A stretch of DNA of 13,319 bases. Origin: Palsa-506 sp050013415. Lineage in GTDB: Bacteria; Actinomycetota; Actinomycetes; Streptosporangiales; Streptosporangiaceae. The DNA lies in contig JBEKFH010000089.1 of the NCBI GenBank assembly GCA_050013415.1, positions 1-13,319 of the forward strand. Reading direction: 5' to 3'. The notes below the pieces were generated by a model, which was not told the DNA's origin, made no database searches, and saw nothing but the letters and a program-made list of their open reading frames with translations. This document shows positions 8,062 to 13,319 of this stretch, in pieces; positions within the stretch are counted from its first letter, which is position 1, and every line of letters begins with the position of its first letter. The translations under genes were made by a program, and so were the position numbers.

Positions 8062-8085
8062 CTAGCGCGGCGTCCGCCGAGGTTC

Positions 8086-8139
8086 ACCGGTCGTTCCGGC
8101 GCCCGCCCGTGGCGAGCGCCTGCGGGCAGGCCGACCGGT
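8086..8139. terminator. Candidate bidirectional terminator between padR/IS and the oxidoreductase
   Basis: ACCGGTCG (8086-8093) pairs perfectly with CGACCGGT (8132-8139). Inside, GCCTGC-GG-GCAGGC (8118-8131) can form a tight hairpin, or alternatively GCCCGC (8101-8106) can pair with GCGGGC (8122-8127). There is no T-tract. It lies between convergent genes, where a shared terminator is expected; before the insertion it would have sat about 20 bases after padR. Confidence 0.45.
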
Positions 8140-8153
8140 AGCTGGTTGGCTCG

Positions 8154-9122
8154 TCAGACTGTGAGGACGACCTTTCCGAAGAGGTCGCCGGAGATCATCG
8201 CCGCGAATCCGTCGGCGGCGCCGGCCAGCGGCAGGATGCGGTCGATCTTCGGGCGAACGCCGGTCTGCTCGCAGAATCGCAACAGGCGGCCGAGCTGATC
8301 ACGCGATCCCATCGTGGATCCCACGACGGACAGCTGCAGGAAGAAGACGCGAGTCAGGTCAGCCGGCGGCACCGACCCGCTGGTCGCTCCGGAGATCACG
8401 ATGGTTCCGCCGGGCCTGAGCGCGCGCAGCGAGTGCGCCCAGGTGGCCTCGCCCACGGTCTCCATGACCGCGTCCACGCGCTCCGGCAGCCGGGCACCGG
8501 ACGGGAACGCCTGATCCGCGCCAAGCTCGAGCGCCCGCTCGCGCTTCGCCGCACTGCGGCTCGTCGCCCAGACGCGGTAACCCGCTGCCCGCCCGAGCAA
8601 GATCAGCGCCGTGGCGACTCCGCCGCCGGCGCCCTGGACGAGCACGGTCGCCCCCGGCTCCAGCCCTGCCTTGGCGAAGAGCATGCGATAAGCGGTCAGG
8701 TAGGCGGTTGGCAGGCAGGCGGCCTCGGCGAAGGACAGGCAGGACGGCTTCGGCAGCAGGTTCCGCCGCGGCACGGCGACCCGCTCGGCGAACGTCCCGT
8801 CGTGCCGCTCCGACAGCAGCGAGCGCGACGGGTCGAGGGTCTCGTCCCCTCCCCCGGTCAGCGGATCGCCGACGACCGCGTGGATGACTACCTCGTTGCC
8901 GTCCTCATCAATGCCCGACGCGTCGCAGCCGAGGACGATCGGGAGCCGGTCTGCCGAGATTCCGACGCCGCGCAGGGTCCAGACATCATGGTGATTCAGC
9001 GCGGCGGCCCTGACCGAGACCGTCGTCCAGCCTGCCGGGGGCGACGGATCCGGGTGCTCACCCAGGGCCAGGCCCGCCAGCGGGTCGTCGGGAGCGAAAC
9101 GCGCGGCGGTGACTGCGAACAT
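8154..9122 (-). CDS. Medium-chain dehydrogenase/reductase (quinone oxidoreductase / zinc-binding-dehydrogenase type)
   Basis: A 322-residue NAD(P)H-dependent oxidoreductase of the MDR superfamily. The N-terminal GroES-like domain contains ALNHHDVWTLRGVG (residues 41-54) and LGCDASG (64-70). The C-terminal Rossmann domain has TVLVQGAGGGVATALILLGRAAG (159-181, nucleotide-binding glycines) followed by WATSRSAAKRERALELGAD, whose Ser-Arg after the second strand suggests NADPH preference. It ends normally with the conserved FGKVVLTV. The structural-zinc Cys cluster of classical alcohol dehydrogenases is absent, so a zinc-independent quinone or enone reductase is likely; the substrate is unknown. 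The ATG at 9122 has only a weak ribosome-binding site (AGGG in CTAGGGTCC), which overlaps the stop of the TnpB-like relic upstream. Confidence 0.9.
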   Translation of the reverse strand: MFAVTAARFAPDDPLAGLALGEHPDPSPPAGWTTVSVRAAALNHHDVWTLRGVGISADRLPIVLGCDASGIDEDGNEVVIHAVVGDPLTGGGDETLDPSRSLLSERHDGTFAERVAVPRRNLLPKPSCLSFAEAACLPTAYLTAYRMLFAKAGLEPGATVLVQGAGGGVATALILLGRAAGYRVWATSRSAAKRERALELGADQAFPSGARLPERVDAVMETVGEATWAHSLRALRPGGTIVISGATSGSVPPADLTRVFFLQLSVVGSTMGSRDQLGRLLRFCEQTGVRPKIDRILPLAGAADGFAAMISGDLFGKVVLTV

Positions 9123-9131
9123 GCGTGGACC

Positions 9132-9499
9132 CTAGTGCACGTCTCCGTAAGTTCGTCGGGTGTTTACGGGGTCCTCGCCGTGGGGCGAGCGACTCCCGCC
9201 CGGCTCGGGTGGGGGCGGGCGGGGCGGGCCGGTGCCGGCCAGGGTGCCGGCCCGGCGGGCGACCGCCCAGGAGACGACCATCTGGGCGGCTTCGTGCTGG
9301 GCCTGGGCCACCCTGCGCCGGTGCCGGGCCTCGGCCAGCCGCTGCGCCCGGCGGTGCTGGCGCCACCGCCGCGACCCCTTCTGGCCCGGTGCAGGGGCGC
9401 GGCGGGCGGCGGCACGGGTCCGGGCCTTGGTGTCCGCGTCGTGCTGGTGGTGCTCGGCGCGGATAGCACTTCTGGCCAACACGACCCCCGACGAAATAG
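9132..9499 (-). pseudogene. Decayed TnpB-like (IS607/IS605-type) fragment
   Basis: Minus-strand residues at about 9499-9237 read SSGVVLARSAIRAEHHQ, then a basic stretch GQKGSRRWRQHRRAQRLAEA, then ARHRRRVAQAQHEAAQMVVS and WAVARRAGTL. This order (basic arginine block, then helix, then V.WAV..RAGTL) resembles the segment between the first and second RuvC motifs of actinobacterial TnpB proteins. The first RuvC Asp region, the conserved residues normally after RAGTL, and the zinc-ribbon Cys pairs are missing. The frame then continues through a Pro-rich stretch to SPHGEDPVNTRRTYGDVH and a stop at 9132, which could be the original C-terminus after an internal deletion. The upstream part of the same open frame (to 9761) has no recognisable TnpB sequence. 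The assignment is from memory of the family and is moderate only. Confidence 0.5.
9145..9188. other. Two hairpins at the end of the TnpB relic
   Basis: CCGTAA (9145-9150) pairs with TTACGG (9164-9169) around a 13-base loop, and CTCGCC (9173-9178) pairs with GGCGAG (9183-9188) around a 4-base loop. Structured right ends are typical of IS607/IS605 elements, where the tnpB 3' region also yields the guide RNA. Here they may be a remnant of that end or serve as a terminator. Confidence 0.4.
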
Positions 9500-9750
9500 C
9501 GGGCGGAGCCACTAAGCTGCCGCGGCCAGTCAGGCGGCCAGTGGGCCGGCCGGCACCGCGCGAGACGGCGTCCAGCGGATCGGCCGACATCGCACGAGGC
9601 AGGCGAAAACGGGACCCGGGGGCGGCGCCGGTGAGACGGCAGACGCTGAGTGAGACGGGAGTCGCTGAAGGCAATACTGCCCGCAGAATCGTGTGCCATA
9701 CTTCGGTGCGGGCAATGGCCCAGACATACCCCCGCAGGTGAAGGATCTCA
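9500..9750. other. Intergenic region before the CGNR-type gene
   Basis: No convincing gene on either strand: overlapping frames have unrelated Arg/Pro-rich products. The notable structure is TGCCCGCA (9678-9685) with its exact complement TGCGGGCA (9707-9714), 21 bases apart, bracketed by GAA/TTC, and a weak -10-like CATACT (9697-9702) between the arms. It may be the operator-promoter of the gene at 9751. Confidence 0.35.
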
Positions 9751-10323
9751 GTGGATCTCACCGCCTACGCTGAGCTGGCAGTGCGGCTCGTCAACTCTGC
9801 CGATAATGGTGACGGGCACGATGACCGGCTTAGCAGCCCTGAGGCGTTCCGCGCCCTGACAGCGGACCGCCCTCATTTGGCTGGCCAGGTCACGCGCAAC
9901 GACCTGGAAGCGCTCCGCCAGCTCCGCGGCGAACTCACGAGCATCTTCATGGCTTCGGTGGAGGGCGACGAGCCGGCCGCGGTCGGGCGGCTGAATGCGC
10001 TGCTCATTCGTCATCCCGTTCATCCGGTGATTTCAGGGCATGACAATCAGCGCTGGCACCTGCATTTAAGCGACGGCGGTTCGGTAGCCGACAGGTATGC
10101 GGCGGGCGCGGTGATTGGGCTCGCGACAATCGTCACCCAGCTTGGCGCGGACAGGCTTGGCGTCTGCACGCTGGCCTCGTGCCACGGGGTATTCATCGAT
10201 GCCAGCACCAACCGGTCCCGGCGGTATTGCTCGGAGCACTGCGCGAGCAGGGCCAACGTCACCGCGTTCCGCGCCCGGCGGCGGACCGGCAGCGCCGGCC
10301 CCGCCTCGACCGCAGCGGGCTGA
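9751..10323 (+). CDS. CGNR-type zinc-finger DNA-binding regulator (CASR variant)
   Basis: A 190-residue protein with the two-part architecture of CGNR zinc-finger regulators: an N-terminal ABATE-like ligand/stress domain (AYAELAVRLVNSADNG, then DLEALRQLRGELTSIF) and a C-terminal zinc finger. Four Cys residues at 139, 144, 160 and 164 fit zinc ligation: GVCTLASCHGVFIDASTNRS, then RRYCSEHCASRANVTAFRARRR. The VFID.S.NRSRRYCS..C block is characteristic, but the name-giving CGNR tetrad reads CASR, keeping Cys and Arg and losing Gly-Asn. The GTG start at 9751 is chosen from AAGGA (9741-9745) five bases upstream and because homologous N-termini begin near this point. It probably acts as a transcription factor; the target is unknown. 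The gene stands alone, flanked by mobile-element debris and a permease gene. Confidence 0.85.
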   Translation: MDLTAYAELAVRLVNSADNGDGHDDRLSSPEAFRALTADRPHLAGQVTRNDLEALRQLRGELTSIFMASVEGDEPAAVGRLNALLIRHPVHPVISGHDNQRWHLHLSDGGSVADRYAAGAVIGLATIVTQLGADRLGVCTLASCHGVFIDASTNRSRRYCSEHCASRANVTAFRARRRTGSAGPASTAAG

Positions 10324-10357
10324 GCAGCGCGGCTGCAGGCTGAGCAGCACTGCTGCA
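10318..10357 (+). repeat. Two tandem 20-bp hairpin repeats at the end of the CGNR-type gene
   Basis: GGCTGAGCAGCGCGGCTGCA (10318-10337) is followed directly by GGCTGAGCAGCACTGCTGCA (10338-10357). Each folds as GCAGC-NNN-GCTGC, and the two differences lie only in the three-base loop (GCG against ACT). The first copy contains the stop codon of the gene. The sequence after it (CATCGTTTCGTCATTGTTTC) is T-richer than the surroundings, so a termination or mRNA-end role is possible. Confidence 0.7.
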
Positions 10358-10697
10358 CATCGTTTCGTCATTGTTTCAGCAAGATGAACGCAGCTAGCGA
10401 CCACCACGATAACCGCAGGCTGACCGCCGGCCGATGGCGGCCGACGCGACCGCAATGGCGTTCGTCAATCGTGATCACGCGGTGCCGGCAATCAGCCGGC
10501 GATGTCATCCGGGGCACGCTTAGATCAGGCCAGATCACTGACACGGAAGTCATGTGCGTTACCGAAATGACGCCAGCTGGCTGCTTCTCAGGGCCAGAGT
10601 CGATCATTACCATGAGCCGTACTAACAGGCCGTACCGGGGAAGAAGGGTCGGACATGGCACCCGGCGCCGCCTACCACTCACAGGAAGGCCACGACT
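10358..10697 (+). promoter_or_regulatory. Long leader region of the APC permease gene with several palindromes
   Basis: No supported gene; the open frame 10384-10701 gives an Arg-rich product without family resemblance. Structures seen: the perfect 10-bp palindrome CGTGATCACG (10470-10479); a hairpin GCCGGC-AATCA-GCCGGC (10484-10500); GTCAT (10549-10553) with ATGAC (10567-10571); and the palindrome GCCAGCTGGC (10572-10581). The ribosome-binding site AGGAAGG (10683-10689) sits eight bases before the permease ATG. I do not recognise a known riboswitch and could not place a confident promoter. Confidence 0.4.
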
Positions 10698-12365
10698 ATG
10701 AGTGACCTCTCGCAGGTTCCACCGAGGCTGAAGCGGGACGTGGGCCTGCTGCCGCTCTTCATGGTCTCGGCCGGATCCGTCATCGGCTCCGGCTGGCTGC
10801 TCGGCGCGCTCAACGCGTCCATAGCCGCCGGGCCCGCCTCGATAATTTCCTGGGCAATCGGGGCCATCCTGCTGATCGGCATCGCGCTGACGTACGCCGA
10901 GCTGGGATCGACCTACCCGATCTCGGGCGGCACCGCGCGCTTCACCTGGATCCACACCGGGACCCTCGGCGGTTTCTTCGCCGGGACTTTCTCCTACCTG
11001 CAGGCCGTCGCCATCGCCCCGATCGAGGTGGAGGCCTCGCTGGGCTACGTGGACGGCAAATGGACTTGGTTCGGCCTGGTCAACTCCAAGGGGCTGCTCA
11101 CTGGTAAGGGCCTTGTGGTCGCTGTGCTGGCGATGTTCCTGTTCATGGGCATCAACCTGGCGGGCGTGAAGTGGATGGCCGAGGGCAACACCATCGCGAT
11201 GATCTGGAAGATCGGCGTGCCGGTGCTCACCATCATCTTTATCGTCGCCCACTCCTTCCACGGCTCGAACTTCCACGCTGGCGGCGGGTTCATGCCGTTC
11301 GGCGTCAAGGGCGTGCTCGTGGCCCTGCCGCTGGGAGTCATCTTCGCCCTGGAAGGCTTCGAGCAGGCCGCCCAGCTCGCGGGCGAGGCCCGCAACCCCC
11401 GGCGGGACGTCCCGATAGCCGTGGTCGGCTCGATGCTGCTGGGAGCGGCGCTTTACATGGCCCTCCAGGTCACCTTCATCGGGGCCGTCAATCCGCACAA
11501 CGTGGCGCACAACTGGCTCACCCCGTTCGGCGCCGGCACTGGCAACTTCGGCCCCTACTACTCGCTGGCCACGGCGGCCGGCCTTGGCTGGCTGGGCTGG
11601 ATCCTGATCATCGACGCGGTGATCTCGCCGGGAGGTACCGGCCTGGTGTACCTGGCCGGCACCTCCCGGCTGTCCTACTCGCTGGCCCGGATCAGGTTCC
11701 TGCCGCCGGTCTTCGCCACGATCGACCGCCGCGGCGTGCCCTGGTTCAGCATCCTCTTCGGCGGCGTGTTCGGATGCTTCCTGTTCCTGCCGTTCGGTGG
11801 CTGGGCCAAGCTCGTCGGGGCCATCACCGCGGCGTCCTCGTTCATGTACAGCTTCGCGCCAGTCGCCGCTATCTCGCTGCGTAAGAGCGACCCTGACCGC
11901 GAGCGCCCCTACCGGGTTCCCGGCCTCCCGGTCATCGCCCCGATAAGCTTCGCCGTCTCGGGCCTGATCATCTACTGGAGCGGCACGACGAACCTGGTCA
12001 AGCTCGACCTGGCAGTGGTGTTCTTCCTGATCCTGTACGTCATCGCCCGCATGGTCGACCCGAGCCAGGCCCCGATCGACTTCGGGGCGGGAGTGTTCTG
12101 CGTGCCCTGGATCGTCGGCCTGACCATCTTCTCCATCTTCGGCGGCAGCTATGTCGGCGGATACCCCTCGGTGTTCGGCATCAAGATCAACCATCACCTG
12201 CCGTTCTGGTGGGACATCGGCTCGATCGCGGTGTTCAGCTTCATCGTCTTCTACTTTGCCGTGAACACCCGCCTCGGCCCGGAGCGGGTCAACACCAACG
12301 TGCTGGAGGCCGTGGCCGACGCGCACCAGGAGGATCTCGACCTCGGAATCGGCGAGCCCGCCTGA
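10698..12365 (+). CDS. APC-superfamily amino acid/polyamine permease
   Basis: A 555-residue integral membrane transporter, likely proton-coupled uptake or exchange of an amino acid or related amine. The first membrane helix carries the substrate-site motif GSVIGSGWLLGAL (unwound-helix glycines), followed by YAELGSTYPISGGTARF, a conserved block of bacterial APC permeases. About twelve hydrophobic segments can be counted, among them VVAVLAMFLFMGINLAGV, IWKIGVPVLTIIFIV, GVLVALPLGVIFALEGFEQA, MLLGAALYMALQVTFIGAV, LGWLGWILIIDAVISPGGTG and a final pair near 12100-12260. A loop block SRLSYSLARIRFLPPVFATID also fits the family. It starts at the ATG with AGGAAGG upstream. The hydrophilic C-terminal tail (ERVNTNVLEAVADAHQEDLD) is cytoplasmic. 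The substrate cannot be told from sequence. It appears monocistronic: a long leader before it and a strong hairpin after it. Confidence 0.93.
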   Translation: MSDLSQVPPRLKRDVGLLPLFMVSAGSVIGSGWLLGALNASIAAGPASIISWAIGAILLIGIALTYAELGSTYPISGGTARFTWIHTGTLGGFFAGTFSYLQAVAIAPIEVEASLGYVDGKWTWFGLVNSKGLLTGKGLVVAVLAMFLFMGINLAGVKWMAEGNTIAMIWKIGVPVLTIIFIVAHSFHGSNFHAGGGFMPFGVKGVLVALPLGVIFALEGFEQAAQLAGEARNPRRDVPIAVVGSMLLGAALYMALQVTFIGAVNPHNVAHNWLTPFGAGTGNFGPYYSLATAAGLGWLGWILIIDAVISPGGTGLVYLAGTSRLSYSLARIRFLPPVFATIDRRGVPWFSILFGGVFGCFLFLPFGGWAKLVGAITAASSFMYSFAPVAAISLRKSDPDRERPYRVPGLPVIAPISFAVSGLIIYWSGTTNLVKLDLAVVFFLILYVIARMVDPSQAPIDFGAGVFCVPWIVGLTIFSIFGGSYVGGYPSVFGIKINHHLPFWWDIGSIAVFSFIVFYFAVNTRLGPERVNTNVLEAVADAHQEDLDLGIGEPA

Positions 12366-12390
12366 CGGCAGCGAGCAGCCCCGAGCCGGG

Positions 12391-12431
12391 CCGCGGGCCC
12401 CGTTCCCACCTTCCGGGAACGGGGCCCGCGG
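12391..12431. terminator. Strong transcription terminator hairpin (perfect 17-bp stem)
   Basis: CCGCGGGCCCCGTTCCC (12391-12407) pairs without mismatch with GGGAACGGGGCCCGCGG (12415-12431) around the 7-base loop ACCTTCC. There is only TGTTG afterwards instead of a T-tract, which is common in high-GC actinobacteria. It lies between the convergent permease and sodX genes and could stop transcription from both sides. Confidence 0.85.
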
Positions 12432-12447
12432 TGTTGCGCCGCGGGCG

Positions 12448-12807
12448 TCAGCCGCGCCGCAATGGCCAGTAGCGGAACAGGGCCCGGCCCTCGATGAGCT
12501 CCGCCGGGACCGGGCCGAAACTGCGGCTGTCGATGGCCCCGGCCGCCGGGTTGTCCGAGCCCAGCCACCAGCCACCGGACTGCCGTCGCGCGGCGCGCTT
12601 GACCAGCAGCATGTCCGGGCGGCCCGGATGCCGCGCGACAACGATCTGGCCAGGCGCGATACGTGCGCGCCAGGAGGTGCGCGGGGCGTTGGCGGCCAGC
12701 GGCCGGGAGGCAGCCGGCGTCCGCAGCACGAGCAGCCAGTCGCCCGGCCGCAGGGCCGGCTCCATCGACCGCTCGGCCACCGCCACGCGCCATAACGGCC
12801 AGTGCAT
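12448..12807 (-). CDS. sodX: Nickel-type superoxide dismutase maturation protease (S26 signal peptidase-like)
   Basis: A 119-residue S26-family serine protease expected to remove the SodN propeptide so that the N-terminal His-Cys hook can bind nickel. The catalytic Ser is Ser14 in ERSMEPALRPGDWLLV and the general-base Lys is probably Lys70 in MLLVKRAARR; the box GSDNPAAGAIDSRSFGPV (83-100) and the end LFRYWPLRRG are typical of the family. The start at 12807 is preferred over longer in-frame ATGs because AGGGAGGG (12812-12819 on the plus strand as CCCTCCCT) stands four bases before it and because longer forms would cover the shared promoter region and run into sodN. I see no clear membrane helix, so it is likely cytoplasmic or peripheral. 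It is divergent from sodN, its substrate gene. Confidence 0.9.
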   Translation of the reverse strand: MHWPLWRVAVAERSMEPALRPGDWLLVLRTPAASRPLAANAPRTSWRARIAPGQIVVARHPGRPDMLLVKRAARRQSGGWWLGSDNPAAGAIDSRSFGPVPAELIEGRALFRYWPLRRG

Positions 12808-12889
12808 CCAGCCCTCCCTGATTGCTTCCGCCGGCACGGGGTACTGTCGGAATCCGGTACCCATGATCCGACATGAGAGAAGGAGATCC
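12808..12889. promoter_or_regulatory. Divergent sodX/sodN promoter region with inverted repeat
   Basis: The 82-bp gap must hold promoters for both genes. TGTCGGA (12845-12851) and TCCGACA (12867-12873) form a perfect 7-bp inverted repeat 15 bases apart, almost centred on GGTACC (12856-12861). CATGAT (12862-12867) is a possible -10 for sodN. AAGGAG (12880-12885) is the sodN ribosome-binding site. The inverted repeat is a candidate operator; in Streptomyces sodN responds to nickel, but the site does not obviously match a Nur box that I know. Confidence 0.45.
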
Positions 12890-13297
12890 ATGAGGCTGCT
12901 CGCACGTCTTCTCCAGCCGCGGGCCACCGCGCACGCGCACTGCGACCTTCCCTGTGGCGTCTATGATCCGGCACAGGCCCGGATCGAGGCCGAGTCCGTC
13001 AAGGCCATCTGCGAGAAGTACCAGCAGAATGAAGACCCGGTGTTCCGCGCCCGCGCGCTGCAGATCAAGGAGGAGCGGTCCGAGCTCGTCAAGCACCATT
13101 TGTGGGTGCTATGGACCGACTACTTCAAGCCCCCGCACTTCGAAAAGTACCCGCAACTGAACGAGATGTTCAACGAGGCGACCAAGCTGGCCGGCGCGGG
13201 CGGCACGAAAGGCAGCACCGACCCGGGCACGGCCGACAAGCTGCTCACAAAGATTGACGACATCGGGAAGATCTTCTGGGAGACGAAGCAGGGTTAG
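12890..13297 (+). CDS. sodN: Nickel superoxide dismutase precursor
   Basis: Cytoplasmic NiSOD that dismutates superoxide to oxygen and hydrogen peroxide, assembling as a hexamer of four-helix bundles. The 135-residue precursor has a 16-residue propeptide (MRLLARLLQPRATAHA) followed by the nickel hook HCDLPCGVYDPAQARIEAES: His1, Cys2 and Cys6 of the mature protein bind nickel and Tyr9 gates the site. Other conserved blocks are KEERSELVKHHLWVLWTDYF, KPPHFEKYPQLNEMFNEATK and the end KIDDIGKIFWETKQG. All ligands are present and the length is normal. The start at 12890 follows AAGGAG and fits the propeptide length of relatives; an upstream in-frame extension would swallow the sodX region and is rejected. 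The gene is divergent from sodX. Confidence 0.98.
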   Translation: MRLLARLLQPRATAHAHCDLPCGVYDPAQARIEAESVKAICEKYQQNEDPVFRARALQIKEERSELVKHHLWVLWTDYFKPPHFEKYPQLNEMFNEATKLAGAGGTKGSTDPGTADKLLTKIDDIGKIFWETKQG

Positions 13298-13319
13298 ATC
13301 ACGCCAGGTCGATATCCTG

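Noticed and set aside
9160..9741. Plus-strand frames opposite the TnpB-like relic (also 8433-9515)
   Set aside because: The products are low-complexity Arg/Gly/Pro sequences without family resemblance; the minus-strand reading is the one with recognisable protein sequence.
10384..10701. 105-codon frame before the permease
   Set aside because: There is no clear ribosome-binding site, the composition is Arg/Thr-rich without a fold signature, and it overlaps the permease start; better read as leader.
12494..12889. Upstream extension of sodN
   Set aside because: It would be antisense to sodX; the propeptide length and ribosome-binding site fix the start at 12890.
12808..12927. Longer N-terminus for sodX
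   Set aside because: The extra residues run across the shared promoter and into sodN, and the ribosome-binding site directly precedes the ATG at 12807.
10368..12974. 868-codon open frame on the minus strand
   Set aside because: It is antisense to the APC permease and sodX/sodN, its product is Asp/Arg/Gly-rich with no family features, and it is explained by GC-rich codon positions of the real genes.

Overview
The window is GC-rich DNA with high-GC codon use, almost certainly from an actinobacterium. The strongest markers are an actinobacterial-type fused 2-oxoglutarate enzyme (Kgd/OdhA architecture) followed by its small DUF6104-like partner, and a nickel superoxide dismutase with its maturation protease. 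I cannot name the genus from sequence alone.

Layout: (1) 1-3805, kgd, whose 5' end lies before the window; three bases later comes a 58-residue acidic DUF6104-like gene (3809-3985). (2) 3986-4256, a leader with a candidate promoter, TATCG half-sites and eight copies of a 15-bp repeat. It precedes a two-gene unit: a DUF4097 beta-strand-repeat protein (4257-5093) overlapping by one base a long PadR-family regulator (5093-6352). (3) 6353-8061, an apparently intact IS1182-family insertion sequence placed exactly at the padR stop codon, with perfect 19-bp terminal inverted repeats and a probable CTAG target duplication. (4) 8154-9122 on the minus strand, a medium-chain (quinone/zinc-type) oxidoreductase, with a decayed TnpB-like fragment immediately upstream of its start. 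(5) 9751-10323, a CGNR-type zinc-finger regulator with CASR in place of the CGNR motif, ending in two tandem hairpin repeats. (6) 10698-12365, a 555-residue APC-superfamily permease behind a 374-bp structured leader, closed by a perfect 17-bp-stem hairpin. (7) 12448-12807 (minus) and 12890-13297 (plus), divergent sodX and sodN sharing an 82-bp intergenic region with an inverted repeat.

Functionally this is mostly a core region: TCA-cycle entry of 2-oxoglutarate, an envelope or stress-type DUF4097/PadR unit that probably regulates itself, nutrient uptake and superoxide defence, interrupted by two mobile-element traces of different ages. I found no convincing new multi-gene system. The points most worth a second look are the coding-like repeat that runs in frame into the DUF4097 gene without a start codon, the precise stop-codon-preserving insertion, the tnpB relic with a retained hairpin end, the tandem hairpins with loop-only differences, and the sodX/sodN operator-like inverted repeat.
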